A stretch of 64,000 nucleotides of DNA from Meiothermus granaticius NBRC 107808 (lineage in GTDB: Bacteria > Deinococcota > Deinococci > Deinococcales > Thermaceae): NCBI RefSeq assembly GCF_003574355.1, contig NZ_QWLB01000003.1, positions 50,594-114,593 of the forward strand. The letters run 5' to 3'. The notes beneath the pieces are model-generated. The model was not told where the DNA came from. It did no database searches and saw nothing but the letters and a program-made list of their open reading frames with translations. Shown piece after piece: positions 49,659 to 58,277 of this stretch (positions within the stretch are counted from its first letter, which is position 1; each line of letters opens with the position of its first letter). A program made the translations under genes and the position numbers.

Positions 49659-50456
49659 TCAGGGCATTCTCACCCCGAGGGTTGTCAGCACGACGATGAG
49701 CAGACCGAAGCCCATCTGCGTCCAGCCCACCACCTTGGCCGGAGTGGGTGGGCGGGAGAAGGTGTACAGCGAAACGGGCAGCAGCAAGCCCAGCGCCAGC
49801 ACGCTCAGCCAGGGGACCAGGCCGAAAACGGCCCCTACAGCCAAGACCCCGGTCGCCAGTGAGCTGGCCCCATAAGCGGAGCGGGGGCTTACCCTGACCC
49901 CTCGAGCCCGCATCACTTGGGTTCGGGCGTAGTAGATGGCGGCCAGGGCCCGCATCCCTAAAACCAGCCACAGGCCCAGGGCCGGCCAGGGTTCCATGCC
50001 GGCGGCCAGCGCGATCCCTGAAGCGATAGAGCCCATCGCCACCGCACCGGAGATCTCCGGGAGCAGGTTGCGCCCCTGGTTGTGGGCGTCGAACCAGAGC
50101 TGAAGGGCCATCAACGGCAAGGCGGTCAGCAGCGGCCAGTAGAAGGGCCCTCTGGCCAGGAGGGAGGCCAAGAGTAGCCCGGTCAGGGCCAGGCTTCCGT
50201 ACAGCAGTGCGAAACTCCGGGCCAGTGGGGTACGGGGGAAGAGCCTGCCCCTGCGCAGGTCGGAGAGCCAAAGCTTCAGGGGATGGCGGGTGAAAAAGGC
50301 CGCCAGGGCAAAAATCCCCAAGCCCAGTCCGGCCCAGCTTGGGGCCACCAGCAAGCCCAACAGAATGGGCTCGAGGGTAAACCCCCAGCCCCCGTGCTCG
50401 TTAGGCAGGGCTACAGACTTTAGCGGAACTTTGATGCCTCGAGGCGGTGCAATCAT
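49659..50456 (-). CDS. YwiC-like membrane protein
   Basis: A 265-residue protein with about seven or eight membrane helices. The N-terminal motif LPNEHGGWGFTLEPILLGLL matches the YwiC-like family, whose founding member lies near the nar-fnr genes of Bacillus subtilis. Other parts (ARTQVMRARGVRVSPRSAY) recall the UbiA-like plan. Its function is unknown, but the repeated link with nitrate respiration is informative. It follows the cupin gene on the minus strand by four bases and may share the FNR-like box at 50802. Confidence 0.78.
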   Translation of the reverse strand: MIAPPRGIKVPLKSVALPNEHGGWGFTLEPILLGLLVAPSWAGLGLGIFALAAFFTRHPLKLWLSDLRRGRLFPRTPLARSFALLYGSLALTGLLLASLLARGPFYWPLLTALPLMALQLWFDAHNQGRNLLPEISGAVAMGSIASGIALAAGMEPWPALGLWLVLGMRALAAIYYARTQVMRARGVRVSPRSAYGASSLATGVLAVGAVFGLVPWLSVLALGLLLPVSLYTFSRPPTPAKVVGWTQMGFGLLIVVLTTLGVRMP

Positions 50457-50460
50457 GGGT

Positions 50461-50766
50461 TCACTCCTTGGGAAGGGAGATTAGCAGCAGGGTTAGGGGA
50501 CTTTCGGCCCGGATGGCGTGGACCAGTCCGGCGGGCATATGGACCCAGGTGCCGGGTTTGGCCTCGCCCAGCGTCAAGCGCCCCTGCCCCGAGAGGACTT
50601 GCAGGATGGCCGGATGCGCTGCGCTGTGGGCAGCCAGCTCCTGGCCCGCGTCGAAGGCGAAGATCCGGGTACGTACACCTCCCTCGCGGTGTAGCAAGCG
50701 GCTCACAACCTCTTTAGCCTGAATGGTGGCTTCTTGTTGGAGATCGAGGATGTAGCGATAGGCCAT
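50461..50766 (-). CDS. Cupin domain protein
   Basis: A 101-residue single-domain cupin. The first motif is degenerate (AHSAAHPAILQVLSGQGRLTLG) with two histidines and no clear glutamate; the second is GTWVHMPAGLVHAIRAES. It may bind a metal or a small ligand. The pair with the YwiC-like gene is close (four bases). An FNR-like palindrome is centred 42.5 bases before the ATG, which fits a class II activator site with transcription starting next to the start codon. Confidence 0.78.
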   Translation of the reverse strand: MAYRYILDLQQEATIQAKEVVSRLLHREGGVRTRIFAFDAGQELAAHSAAHPAILQVLSGQGRLTLGEAKPGTWVHMPAGLVHAIRAESPLTLLLISLPKE

Positions 50767-50801
50767 AGGCCTATGGCACCATGCCTGGCTGGGCTCGAGC
50801 C

Positions 50802-50815
50802 ATGACTGGGGTCAA
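50802..50815. promoter_or_regulatory. FNR-like palindrome upstream of the cupin-YwiC operon
   Basis: Plus strand: ATGACTGGGGTCAA; minus strand: TTGACCCCAGTCAT. It has TGAC-N4-GTCA halves, the same as the box at 48795. The centre (50808.5) is 41.5 bases from 50767, the base just before the cupin ATG, so the position is that of a class II FNR/CRP site on a nearly leaderless promoter. Confidence 0.6.
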
Positions 50816-50827
50816 GCTTAATTGCCC

Positions 50828-51496
50828 TTACTCCTCCGCTATAGCCCGTAGGGCGGCAGGGTCTTCAATCCAAACCCGGCGCTCCTGCATGCGAATCAGG
50901 CCCTCGCGGAAGAACTGCCCCAGCTTGCGGCTCACCGGCTCGGGGGCGGTGCCCAGGAGAGCGGCCAGCTCGGGGTTGGTGGGCAGGTGAAATCCCGGGC
51001 CTTCGACCTCAGTGCGGTGCAGGAGGTACTCGGCCAGCCGAGCCCCTACCTGATGGAAGACCAGCCGATCCAGCAGATGCACCAGTTGCTGCTGTCGCCG
51101 GGCCAGGAAGCGGATCATGGCCCGGGCCACCGGCGGGCGGGTGTCCACCAGGCGGTCAAAGACCTCACGGGGAATGACCAGTACCCGGCTCTCCTCGAGC
51201 GCCTCCGCCGAAGCCGGGTAGTGGGGCCGCTCCAGAAACACTGCAACGGCTGCTACCGGGCGGTGGGGGCCTTCCAGGTGAAGGACAATCTGCCGGCCCC
51301 CCTTGGGATCGGGGCGGTAGACCTTGATCAACCCCTGGGCCACCAGGTGCAGCGAGTCTACCGGGTCACCTTGGAGAAAGAGGGTCTCTCCCTTGGCCAG
51401 GAGGCGGAAGTGAGCCTCCGCTGCAAGGGCCCTCAGGTCTGTGGGCTCGAGTTCACGAAAGAGCAGGCTTTGGGCCAAAACCGTAACGGCTTCCAC
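50828..51496 (-). CDS. dnrT: Crp/Fnr-family regulator DnrT
   Basis: A 222-residue activator with an N-terminal cyclic-nucleotide-binding-like domain (about 10-120), a long dimer helix and a C-terminal winged helix-turn-helix (about 150-215). It has no cysteine, so it cannot carry the oxygen-sensing iron-sulfur cluster of true FNR. The recognition helix has EPVSR (Glu186, Ser189, Arg190), the same spacing as the ExxSR of FNR, which reads TGA in its half site. Position after dnrS and beside narC matches the dnrST operon described in Thermus nitrate respiration elements. It should switch on nar and related genes without oxygen. Confidence 0.82.
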   Translation of the reverse strand: MEAVTVLAQSLLFRELEPTDLRALAAEAHFRLLAKGETLFLQGDPVDSLHLVAQGLIKVYRPDPKGGRQIVLHLEGPHRPVAAVAVFLERPHYPASAEALEESRVLVIPREVFDRLVDTRPPVARAMIRFLARRQQQLVHLLDRLVFHQVGARLAEYLLHRTEVEGPGFHLPTNPELAALLGTAPEPVSRKLGQFFREGLIRMQERRVWIEDPAALRAIAEE

Positions 51497-51530
51497 CGCC
51501 TGTAGTCTACTGGGCTCCGCAGGGCTTCCC

Positions 51531-53495
51531 TCAGGCGCTCATGTGCACCAGATGGGCCAACTCCGGGGAAACCGGTAAACCTTCGCGTTCCATCCGCGCT
51601 CGGTACTGGGCGAAGAGGCTGCGGGCCTCGAACTCCTGCCCGGAAAGCACCATCGTTCCGATCAGGGCGTGGTAGGCCTCCTCGCGCCAGGGGTCGAGGG
51701 TCAGGATGCGGCGATAGGCCGACTGGGCCTCGTGCACCAGGTGAAGCGCCTCGGCGATCTGGGCCACCCGGAACAAAGTCCCCACTGCCCGCTCACGCAA
51801 GTAGCTGCGCTCGAGCTCGGCCCAGTCGGCGTAGGGCTCGTCGGCCAGGAAGTCACCTTTGTAGAGGGCCAGGGCTTCGCGGTAGCGCTCCAGCGCTGCG
51901 GTGCCCTCCAGACCATCGCCCTCGTGCAACAACGCCTCGAAGCGCTCTAAGTCCAGGAAATAGCGAACCTGTGGAGCAAAACGGTACCCCTCGCCCTCGC
52001 GGAGCACAATCTGCGGCTGGGTGGGGTCGGTTTCCAGGGCCTGGCGCAGACCGTGCATCAGCACATGCAGGCGGCGCTGGGTCTCGCGGGGGTCTTCTCC
52101 CGGCCACAGGCACTCACAAAGCTCTTCTTTGGAAAGGGTCTGGCCCCGGTGGGCGAGCAGCAGTTTTAACAGCGTGTAAGCCTGGCGGCGACCAAAGGCC
52201 TTGGCCGAGAGCAACTCGCCCCTACGGCGTACCTGCAAGCCCCCCAGGGTGTGAATCTCCAGCAAGGGGCTTTCCTTCTCAGCTTGCTCTGAATGGGGCC
52301 AGAGGGCCTCGGCCCCTAGACGCTCCAGCCACAGGATCGGCGCGACCGCCTGGCTGGGCGGCTGAGGTGTGCGGGCAAAGTGAAATTGCTGCACCCCCAC
52401 CACGCTCCCACCCGACCACAGCGGCAAGCAGTAGCGGAGCCGCCCTTCTGCGGTATGGGGGCAGGGCTCCAACCCCACCTTGACCCCCCGCACCTTGCCC
52501 TGCCAGACCGGACACTGCTGCACGTGCGGGCACTCCGGCGCTTCGCAGCGGCCCTGGCTGAGGTTGCGCCCATCCTGAAGTACCAGCCGCACACACGAAG
52601 CCCTGCTGAGGGTCGTGGCCTGGGCTAGGAACGCCTCGAGGCCCTGGGATTCGTGGCCCTGCCGCAGTGCCGCCGCAATGGAGAGCAGCCCTCGCTCGCC
52701 CAGCCGGGTCAGCACCATGTACAGCGAGGCTGCCAGCATGGGGCCCATCAGGGAGAGCTGCTCGAGCAGGGCTTCATCGTCTATTTGGGGGTCGCGGCTG
52801 GCCAGGTTCAGCACCCCAATCAGACCCTGGGGAAGCTCGAGGGGGTAGCACACATAGGTCTTGTAGCCCAGCTTCTTGACCTTCTGCCGCAGGTAGCGGG
52901 CGTCTGTTGCCAGGTCGTGGGTAACCAGGGCCCGGTGCCCCAGGGCGACCAGCCCCGGATAGCCCTCACCCCAGGCAAACCAGGGCTTCTCCATGAACGC
53001 CTCGCGGTGTACCCCATCGTAGGCGGTCAGCACCAGGTAGCGCTCCTGGGGGTCGGCCAGGAACAGCTCGGCCGCTTCCATGCCCAGGTTTTTGCGCAGA
53101 CCCGCCAGGAAAACCTGCAAGGTCTGGAAGAAGCGCTCGGGCTCGTCGGTCAGCTTGCGTACCGCCCAGGAGAGCGAGGCCAGCACCTCGCTGGAATCCC
53201 GCTGGCTTTCGGGCTTGAGCTCGATGTGGATATCGCCATGGGCAAACCCCTGGCAACGCAGGCGCTTACCGCCACAAGAGAGCGCGGTGCTGGCCTGGTA
53301 GGCCCCGTATTTGATCTCGCGCAGTACCGGGCAGCGCCCACACAAAGGGCGGCCAAACCCATCGGTGCCCCGAACTACCTCGGCGCAGGGTTTGCCCAGT
53401 ACCTGTTCCGCTGGCAGACGAAAAAAGGCCGCCGCACCGGGTCCCCAGGCGCGGATGCACCCCCGAGGGTCCAGTTGCCAGCGGATGCGGTTCAA
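51531..53495 (-). CDS. dnrS: DnrS: GAF sensor fused to a SARP-type winged helix and BTAD domain
   Basis: A 654-residue cytoplasmic sensor-regulator. Order: a PAS-like segment (about 1-95) with a CGRC pair (Cys52, Cys55), a GAF domain (about 115-265), a second GAF-like region (about 275-395) holding Cys317, Cys322, Cys328 and Cys345, a winged helix (about 412-508), and a bacterial transcriptional activation domain (about 512-650). The start is a TTG with GGGAGG six bases upstream. It is divergent from the nar operon and 34 bases ahead of dnrT. In Thermus, DnrS is needed with DnrT for anaerobic nar expression. The cysteine sets could hold metal or iron-sulfur and sense oxygen or nitrogen oxides; this is inference. 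Confidence 0.8.
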   Translation of the reverse strand: MNRIRWQLDPRGCIRAWGPGAAAFFRLPAEQVLGKPCAEVVRGTDGFGRPLCGRCPVLREIKYGAYQASTALSCGGKRLRCQGFAHGDIHIELKPESQRDSSEVLASLSWAVRKLTDEPERFFQTLQVFLAGLRKNLGMEAAELFLADPQERYLVLTAYDGVHREAFMEKPWFAWGEGYPGLVALGHRALVTHDLATDARYLRQKVKKLGYKTYVCYPLELPQGLIGVLNLASRDPQIDDEALLEQLSLMGPMLAASLYMVLTRLGERGLLSIAAALRQGHESQGLEAFLAQATTLSRASCVRLVLQDGRNLSQGRCEAPECPHVQQCPVWQGKVRGVKVGLEPCPHTAEGRLRYCLPLWSGGSVVGVQQFHFARTPQPPSQAVAPILWLERLGAEALWPHSEQAEKESPLLEIHTLGGLQVRRRGELLSAKAFGRRQAYTLLKLLLAHRGQTLSKEELCECLWPGEDPRETQRRLHVLMHGLRQALETDPTQPQIVLREGEGYRFAPQVRYFLDLERFEALLHEGDGLEGTAALERYREALALYKGDFLADEPYADWAELERSYLRERAVGTLFRVAQIAEALHLVHEAQSAYRRILTLDPWREEAYHALIGTMVLSGQEFEARSLFAQYRARMEREGLPVSPELAHLVHMSA

Positions 53496-53513
53496 ACTTT
53501 ACCTCCCGTTGGT

Positions 53514-53559
53514 TTACAGCCTAGAGGCTTCGAATGGTGCAAATGTCCCGAGGCTGTAA
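53514..53559. promoter_or_regulatory. Inverted repeat between dnrS and the nar operon
   Basis: Perfect 9-base arms TTACAGCCT (53514-53522) and AGGCTGTAA (53551-53559) are separated by 28 bases in the 100-base divergent region. An inner AGCCT-AG-AGGCT palindrome overlaps the left arm. The size suits two half-sites for a regulator such as DnrS, whose winged helix is of a different type from DnrT. No TGAC-N4-GTCA box is present here. Confidence 0.5.
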
Positions 53560-53595
53560 GCGGGCGTTTAGAGGGTAGGGGAAAGCTAGGGGTGT

Positions 53596-53799
53596 ATGGC
53601 CCAGGAGCCCACCCCCCGCAACCTACCCCCGCCCAAGTCGCCGGTGTATCTGGTGCTGTTGTGGCCGGATGAGGCCGGCCACTGGGAAGGCCGCATCAAG
53701 GATGCCCGGACGGGCCTCGAGCGTCCCTTCTTCGAGCTCGAGGCGCTTCTGTCCTGGCTGGAATCAGAACAAGATCGCACAAACAGGAGGTTGGCATGA
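53596..53799 (+). CDS. 67-residue protein, first gene of the nar operon
   Basis: A small acidic protein with no membrane segment. After a Pro-rich start (MAQEPTPRNLPPPKSPVYLV) comes a compact region with YLVLLWPDEAGHWEGRIKDA and FFELEALLSWLESEQD, which looks like a small beta-beta-alpha fold. I cannot name a family. The stop overlaps the start of narC (ATGA), so narC translation probably depends on it. It may be a small chaperone or regulator of the nitrate reductase, or only a coupling device. Confidence 0.65.
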   Translation: MAQEPTPRNLPPPKSPVYLVLLWPDEAGHWEGRIKDARTGLERPFFELEALLSWLESEQDRTNRRLA

Positions 53800-54596
53800 A
53801 GGGAATCCCCCTGATTCTATGGGCGGGTGTGCTTTGGGGTCTGGCTTGGGCCCAGGATGGCCAGGCCCTCTACCAAAGCCATTGTGCAGGCTGCCACGGG
53901 CCCACCGCCCAGGGCATCCCAGGCGTCTTCCCGCCCCTGGCCGCGAACCCCCGGGCAGCCGATGAAGCCCACGTGCTCAAGGTGATTCGGGAGGGCCTCA
54001 GTGGGCCGCTCGAGGTGGCTGGGCAGGCCTACAACGGAACAATGCCCGCCATGCCCCAGGTCTCCGAGGCCGACGCCAAGGCCATTGTGGCCTATCTAAA
54101 GGGCTTGGGAGGAAAGGCTTCCCCCCCGGCAGCATCCCCGCAACCTACCCCGGCTGCGAGCCCCGAACTCGCGGCCCAAGGCAGAGCCCTCTTTAGTGGG
54201 CAGACCCGCTTGCAGAACGGCGGTGCGCCCTGCATGGCCTGCCACACGGCAGGCAACCTTGGCCCCATGGGTGGGGGCAGCCTGGGGCGCAACCTCACCG
54301 ACCTGCACACCCGCCTGGGAGCGGCGGGCATTCAAGGCGTACTCAGCAACATCGCCTTCCCGGTGATGCGCGAAAGCTACCAGGGCAAACCCCTCACCCC
54401 TGAAGAAATCTCGGCCCTCACCGCATTCTTTGCCCAGACAGCAGGCCAGCCCGCCAACACCAACCAGTCCGATATGTGGCGCATGGCATTGGCAGGTTTG
54501 GTTGGGGTAGTGGTGCTGTTCGTTCTGACGTACACCTTCTGGAGCAACCGCCGGGTGGGCCTGGCCGAACGGATACGCAGCAGGAGGAGCGCATGA
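53796..54596 (+). CDS. narC: Membrane-anchored diheme cytochrome c NarC
   Basis: A 266-residue periplasmic cytochrome. It has a signal peptide (about 1-19, ending AWA), two heme c sites (CAGCH near residue 30 and CMACH near 150), a Pro/Ala-rich linker between them and a C-terminal membrane helix (about 228-248). In Thermus, narC is the first gene of the nar operon and its product helps mature the nitrate reductase and passes electrons in it. Both heme domains look complete. It is coupled by ATGA to the 67-residue gene upstream and overlaps narG. Confidence 0.9.
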   Translation: MKGIPLILWAGVLWGLAWAQDGQALYQSHCAGCHGPTAQGIPGVFPPLAANPRAADEAHVLKVIREGLSGPLEVAGQAYNGTMPAMPQVSEADAKAIVAYLKGLGGKASPPAASPQPTPAASPELAAQGRALFSGQTRLQNGGAPCMACHTAGNLGPMGGGSLGRNLTDLHTRLGAAGIQGVLSNIAFPVMRESYQGKPLTPEEISALTAFFAQTAGQPANTNQSDMWRMALAGLVGVVVLFVLTYTFWSNRRVGLAERIRSRRSA

Positions 54597-57500
54597 GCGA
54601 CTGGATTAAGGAACTCGAAGCCCCCACCGAACGCAAGTGGGAGGAGTTTTACAGAAACCGCTTCGCCCACGACAAGCGGGTCCGCACCACCCACGGGGTC
54701 AACTGCACCGGCAGTTGTAGTTGGGAGGTGTTTGTCAAGGACGGCATCGTGACCTGGGAGCTCCAGGCCACCGACTACCCGGCCATTGACCCCAACCTGC
54801 CCGACATTACCCCTCGGGGCTGTCAGCGCGGGGTGAGCTATTCGTGGTATCTGTACAGCCCCATCCGGGTCAAGTACCCCTACGTGCGCGGGGCCCTGCT
54901 CGACCTGTGGCGCGAAGCAAAGGAGAAACACCCCGACCCGGTAGAGGCCTGGAAAAGCCTGGTGAACGACCCCGAGAAGCGCAAACGCTGGCAGCGGGCG
55001 CGGGGCAAGGGCGGCTACCGGCGGTTTAGCTGGGACGAAGCGCTGGAAATTATTGCGGCTTCGCTGGTGCACACCATCCAGCAGCACGGCCCCGACCGGG
55101 TAATTGGCTTTAGCCCGATTCCCGCCATGTCGCAAATTTCGTATGCGGCGGGCTCGAGGTTCCTCTCGCTCCTGGGCGGGGTGCCGTTGAGCTTTTACGA
55201 CTGGTACTGCGACCTGCCCAACGCTTCTCCCGAAATCTGGGGGGAGCAGACCGATGTGCACGAGGCCGCCGACTGGTACAACGCCCGCTTTATTGCGGTG
55301 GTGGGCTCCAACCTGAACATGACCCGCACCCCCGATACCCACTACATCGCCGAGGGGCGCTACGCCGGGGCCAAGTTCACGGTTTTTGCCCCGGACTTCA
55401 ACCAGGTGGCCAAGTACGCCGACTGGTGGCTGCCGATTAATCCAGGCCAGGACGGAGCCTTCTGGATGGCGGTGAACCACGTCATCCTGAAGGAGTTTTA
55501 CGTCTTGAAGCAAGTGCCCTACTTCTTGGATTACCTCAAGCGCTACACCGACAGTCCGATTCTGGTCGAGGTCAAAGACGGCAGGCCGGGGCGCTATCTG
55601 CGGGCCAATCAACTTGCGGATTACTCAACTGAAGAGAACGGCGACTGGAAACTGCTGGTCTGGGACGAGAAGGCCGGGCGACCCAGGATGCCTGGCGGGA
55701 CGATTGGGTTTCGCTGGCAGAGCGAGAAAGGTAAGTGGAATTTAGAGCTTAAGGATGCCAAGACGGGTGAGGAAATTAGCCCACTGCTGAGTTTTAGGGA
55801 GGTTGCCGACGGGGTGGAACCGCTCGAGTTCGACGACTTCGGCGCAGACAAAAAGTCCAGACGCGGTGTGCCCGTGAAGCACATCACCAGCAAGGATGGT
55901 CAGCAAATTACGGTCACCACCGTCTTCGACCTGCTGCTGGCCCAGTTCGGGGTGGATCGCGGCCTGGAGGGCGATTATCCCAGTTCCTACGAGGAAGCAG
56001 GCCCCTATACCCCGGCCTGGCAGGAGCAGTACACCGGCATCCACCGCGAGACCCTGATCCGCTACGCCCGCGAGTGGGCCGAAAACGGCGAAAAGACCCA
56101 GGGTAAGAACCTGATTATTATCGGGGCCGGGGCCAACCACTGGTACCACAACAACCTGCTGTACCGCGCGGGCATCGTGGCGCTGATGCTCACCGGCGCG
56201 GTGGGGGTGAACGGCGGCGGGCTGGCCCACTATGTGGGGCAGGAGAAGCTTGCCAACCAGGCCAGTTGGGGGCCCATTGCCTTTGCGGGCGACTGGGGCT
56301 ACCCCTCCCGCCAGCAAAACACCCCCAGCTTCCACTACGTCCACTCCGACCAGTGGCGCTACGAGCGGGGCTACAAGGACTACGACAAGACCGTAGGCTC
56401 CAGAACCGACCACACCATAGACCACCAGGCCCGCGCCGTGCGCAAGGGCTGGCTACCCTTCTTCCCGCAGTTCAACAAGTCCAGTCTGGAAGTGGTCGAG
56501 GAAGCCCAGAAAGCCGGGGCCCAGACCGACGCGGAGATCATCGCCCACGTGGTGCAGCAACTCAAGGAGGGGCGATTAGAGTTCGCCATAGACGACCCTG
56601 ACGCGCCCGCCAACTGGCCCAGGGTCTGGTTCATCTGGCGGGGCAACGCCATCGGCACCTCGGCCAAGGGGCACGAGTTCTTCCTCAAGCACTACCTGGG
56701 TACGCACACCAATGCGGTGGCCGAGGAACAGGCCAATGGGCACGTCTCGGAGGTGCGGTATCGCAAGGAAGCCCCCCAGGGCAAGCTGGACCTGGTGGTG
56801 GATCTGAACTTCCGCATGGATACCAGCGCCCTCTACTCCGACATCGTGCTGCCCACCGCCTCCTGGTACGAAAAAGAAGACCTCAACACCACCGACATGC
56901 ACACCTACATCAACCCCATGCAGGCGGCGGTTCCGCCTTTATGGGAATCGAAAAGTGACTGGGAGATTTACAAGGCCGTGGCCCAGAAGTTTTCTGAGCT
57001 GGCCCAAACGCACCTCTCCAAACCCGTCAAGGACATCGTGATGATTCCGCTCCAGCACGATACCCCCGACGAGCTGGCCCAGCCCGATGACCGCGACTGG
57101 AAGAAAGGCCAGGTCGAGCCCATCCCCGGCAAGACCCTGCCCAAGTTCCGCATCGTCGAGCGGCAGTACCCACTGGTGTACGAGAAGATGATCTCGCTGG
57201 GCGACACCCTCGAAAAGAACGGCGTGGGGATGCACGGCCTGACCATTCCGGCAGCCGACTTCTACGACGACCTGCGCCAGCGCCAGGGCCGCAGGCTAAA
57301 CGGGCGCGTGTACCCCAGCCTCGAGGACGCCAAACAGGTCGCCGAGGCCATCCTTTACCTCGACCCGGTCTCCAACGGCGAACTGGCCTACCGAGCGTTC
57401 AAAGACGAGGAAAAGAAAACCGGTGTAAAGCTCTCCGACCTGGCCGAGCCGGTGCGCGACACCCGCATCAGCTTCTCCGACCTGGTGGCCCAGCCGCGTC

Positions 57501-58183
57501 GCCAGCTCACCACCCCCACCTGGAGCGCCATCATCAATGGGGGCCGGGCTTATAGCCCCTTCACCCTGAACCTCGAGCGGCTCATCCCCTGGCGCACCCT
57601 GAGCGGACGGCAGCACTTCTACCTCGACCACCCGAACTACCTGGCCTGGGGCGAGCACCTGCCCACCTACAAGCCGCGCCCCGACCACTCCATGCTGCTG
57701 GAAACCGAAATCTCCAAAGCCCAGGCCCAGGGCAAGCTCTTGAACTACATCACCCCGCACGGCAAGTGGAGCATCCACTCCACCTACTCCGACAACCACC
57801 GCATGATGACCCTCTCGAGGGGGGGCTACCCCATCTGGCTTAACGACAAAGACGCTGCCGAGCTGGGCATCCGCGACAACGACTGGGTGGAACTCTTCAA
57901 CGATAACGGGGTCTTTGTGCAGCGCTGCATCGTTTCGGCTCGCATCCCCAGGGGCACGGTCTTTGTCTACCACGCCACCGAGCGCACCCTGAGCATCCCC
58001 AAGTCGCCCCTGCGGGGCAAACGGGCCGGTATGAACAACTCCATCACCCGCGCCCGCCTGAAGCCCGTGCTGATGAGCGGCGGCTACGCCCAGTTCACCT
58101 ACGCCTTCAACTACTGGGGGCCGGTGGGGGTCAACCGCGACACCTTCGTGTACGTGCGGCGGGTAGAGGAGCCGAAATGGTGA
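54593..58183 (+). CDS. narG: Respiratory nitrate reductase alpha subunit
   Basis: Catalytic subunit reducing nitrate to nitrite on a molybdenum bis-MGD cofactor. The 1196-residue protein has the N-terminal FS0 cluster motif [18 protein letters not shown] with a His ligand, and the Mo-ligand aspartate in [46 protein letters not shown] and [18 protein letters not shown] sequence further on are typical. Size matches NarG of other bacteria. The ATG lies within the end of narC (4-base overlap). CTCGAG is rare in this gene compared with the rest of the window. An inverted repeat separates it from narH. Confidence 0.96.
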   Translation: MSDWIKELEAPTERKWEEFYRNRFAHDKRVRTTHGVNCTGSCSWEVFVKDGIVTWELQATDYPAIDPNLPDITPRGCQRGVSYSWYLYSPIRVKYPYVRGALLDLWREAKEKHPDPVEAWKSLVNDPEKRKRWQRARGKGGYRRFSWDEALEIIAASLVHTIQQHGPDRVIGFSPIPAMSQISYAAGSRFLSLLGGVPLSFYDWYCDLPNASPEIWGEQTDVHEAADWYNARFIAVVGSNLNMTRTPDTHYIAEGRYAGAKFTVFAPDFNQVAKYADWWLPINPGQDGAFWMAVNHVILKEFYVLKQVPYFLDYLKRYTDSPILVEVKDGRPGRYLRANQLADYSTEENGDWKLLVWDEKAGRPRMPGGTIGFRWQSEKGKWNLELKDAKTGEEISPLLSFREVADGVEPLEFDDFGADKKSRRGVPVKHITSKDGQQITVTTVFDLLLAQFGVDRGLEGDYPSSYEEAGPYTPAWQEQYTGIHRETLIRYAREWAENGEKTQGKNLIIIGAGANHWYHNNLLYRAGIVALMLTGAVGVNGGGLAHYVGQEKLANQASWGPIAFAGDWGYPSRQQNTPSFHYVHSDQWRYERGYKDYDKTVGSRTDHTIDHQARAVRKGWLPFFPQFNKSSLEVVEEAQKAGAQTDAEIIAHVVQQLKEGRLEFAIDDPDAPANWPRVWFIWRGNAIGTSAKGHEFFLKHYLGTHTNAVAEEQANGHVSEVRYRKEAPQGKLDLVVDLNFRMDTSALYSDIVLPTASWYEKEDLNTTDMHTYINPMQAAVPPLWESKSDWEIYKAVAQKFSELAQTHLSKPVKDIVMIPLQHDTPDELAQPDDRDWKKGQVEPIPGKTLPKFRIVERQYPLVYEKMISLGDTLEKNGVGMHGLTIPAADFYDDLRQRQGRRLNGRVYPSLEDAKQVAEAILYLDPVSNGELAYRAFKDEEKKTGVKLSDLAEPVRDTRISFSDLVAQPRRQLTTPTWSAIINGGRAYSPFTLNLERLIPWRTLSGRQHFYLDHPNYLAWGEHLPTYKPRPDHSMLLETEISKAQAQGKLLNYITPHGKWSIHSTYSDNHRMMTLSRGGYPIWLNDKDAAELGIRDNDWVELFNDNGVFVQRCIVSARIPRGTVFVYHATERTLSIPKSPLRGKRAGMNNSITRARLKPVLMSGGYAQFTYAFNYWGPVGVNRDTFVYVRRVEEPKW

Positions 58184-58201
58184 GGATGTCTCAAGTCTCA
58201 T

Positions 58202-58253
58202 GTCGCAGGTCTCAGATCAAAAGCTTTTTGTCATGCGACTTGCGACCTGCGAC
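58202..58253. repeat. Inverted repeat in the narG-narH gap
   Basis: GTCGCAGGTC (58202-58211) and GACCTGCGAC (58244-58253) form perfect 10-base arms with a 32-base loop, which itself contains AAAAGCTTTT. Short related words (TGCGAC, TTGCGACC, AGTCTCA) recur on both sides. This looks like an intergenic palindromic repeat of the REP/MITE kind, or an RNA hairpin that tunes narG against narH. Confidence 0.6.
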
Positions 58254-58277
58254 CTTTGACACCTCCGAAGGAGAACT

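Noticed and set aside
58202..58253. Rho-independent terminator after narG
   Set aside because: The loop is 32 bases, no T-run follows, and termination here would cut narH from its operon.
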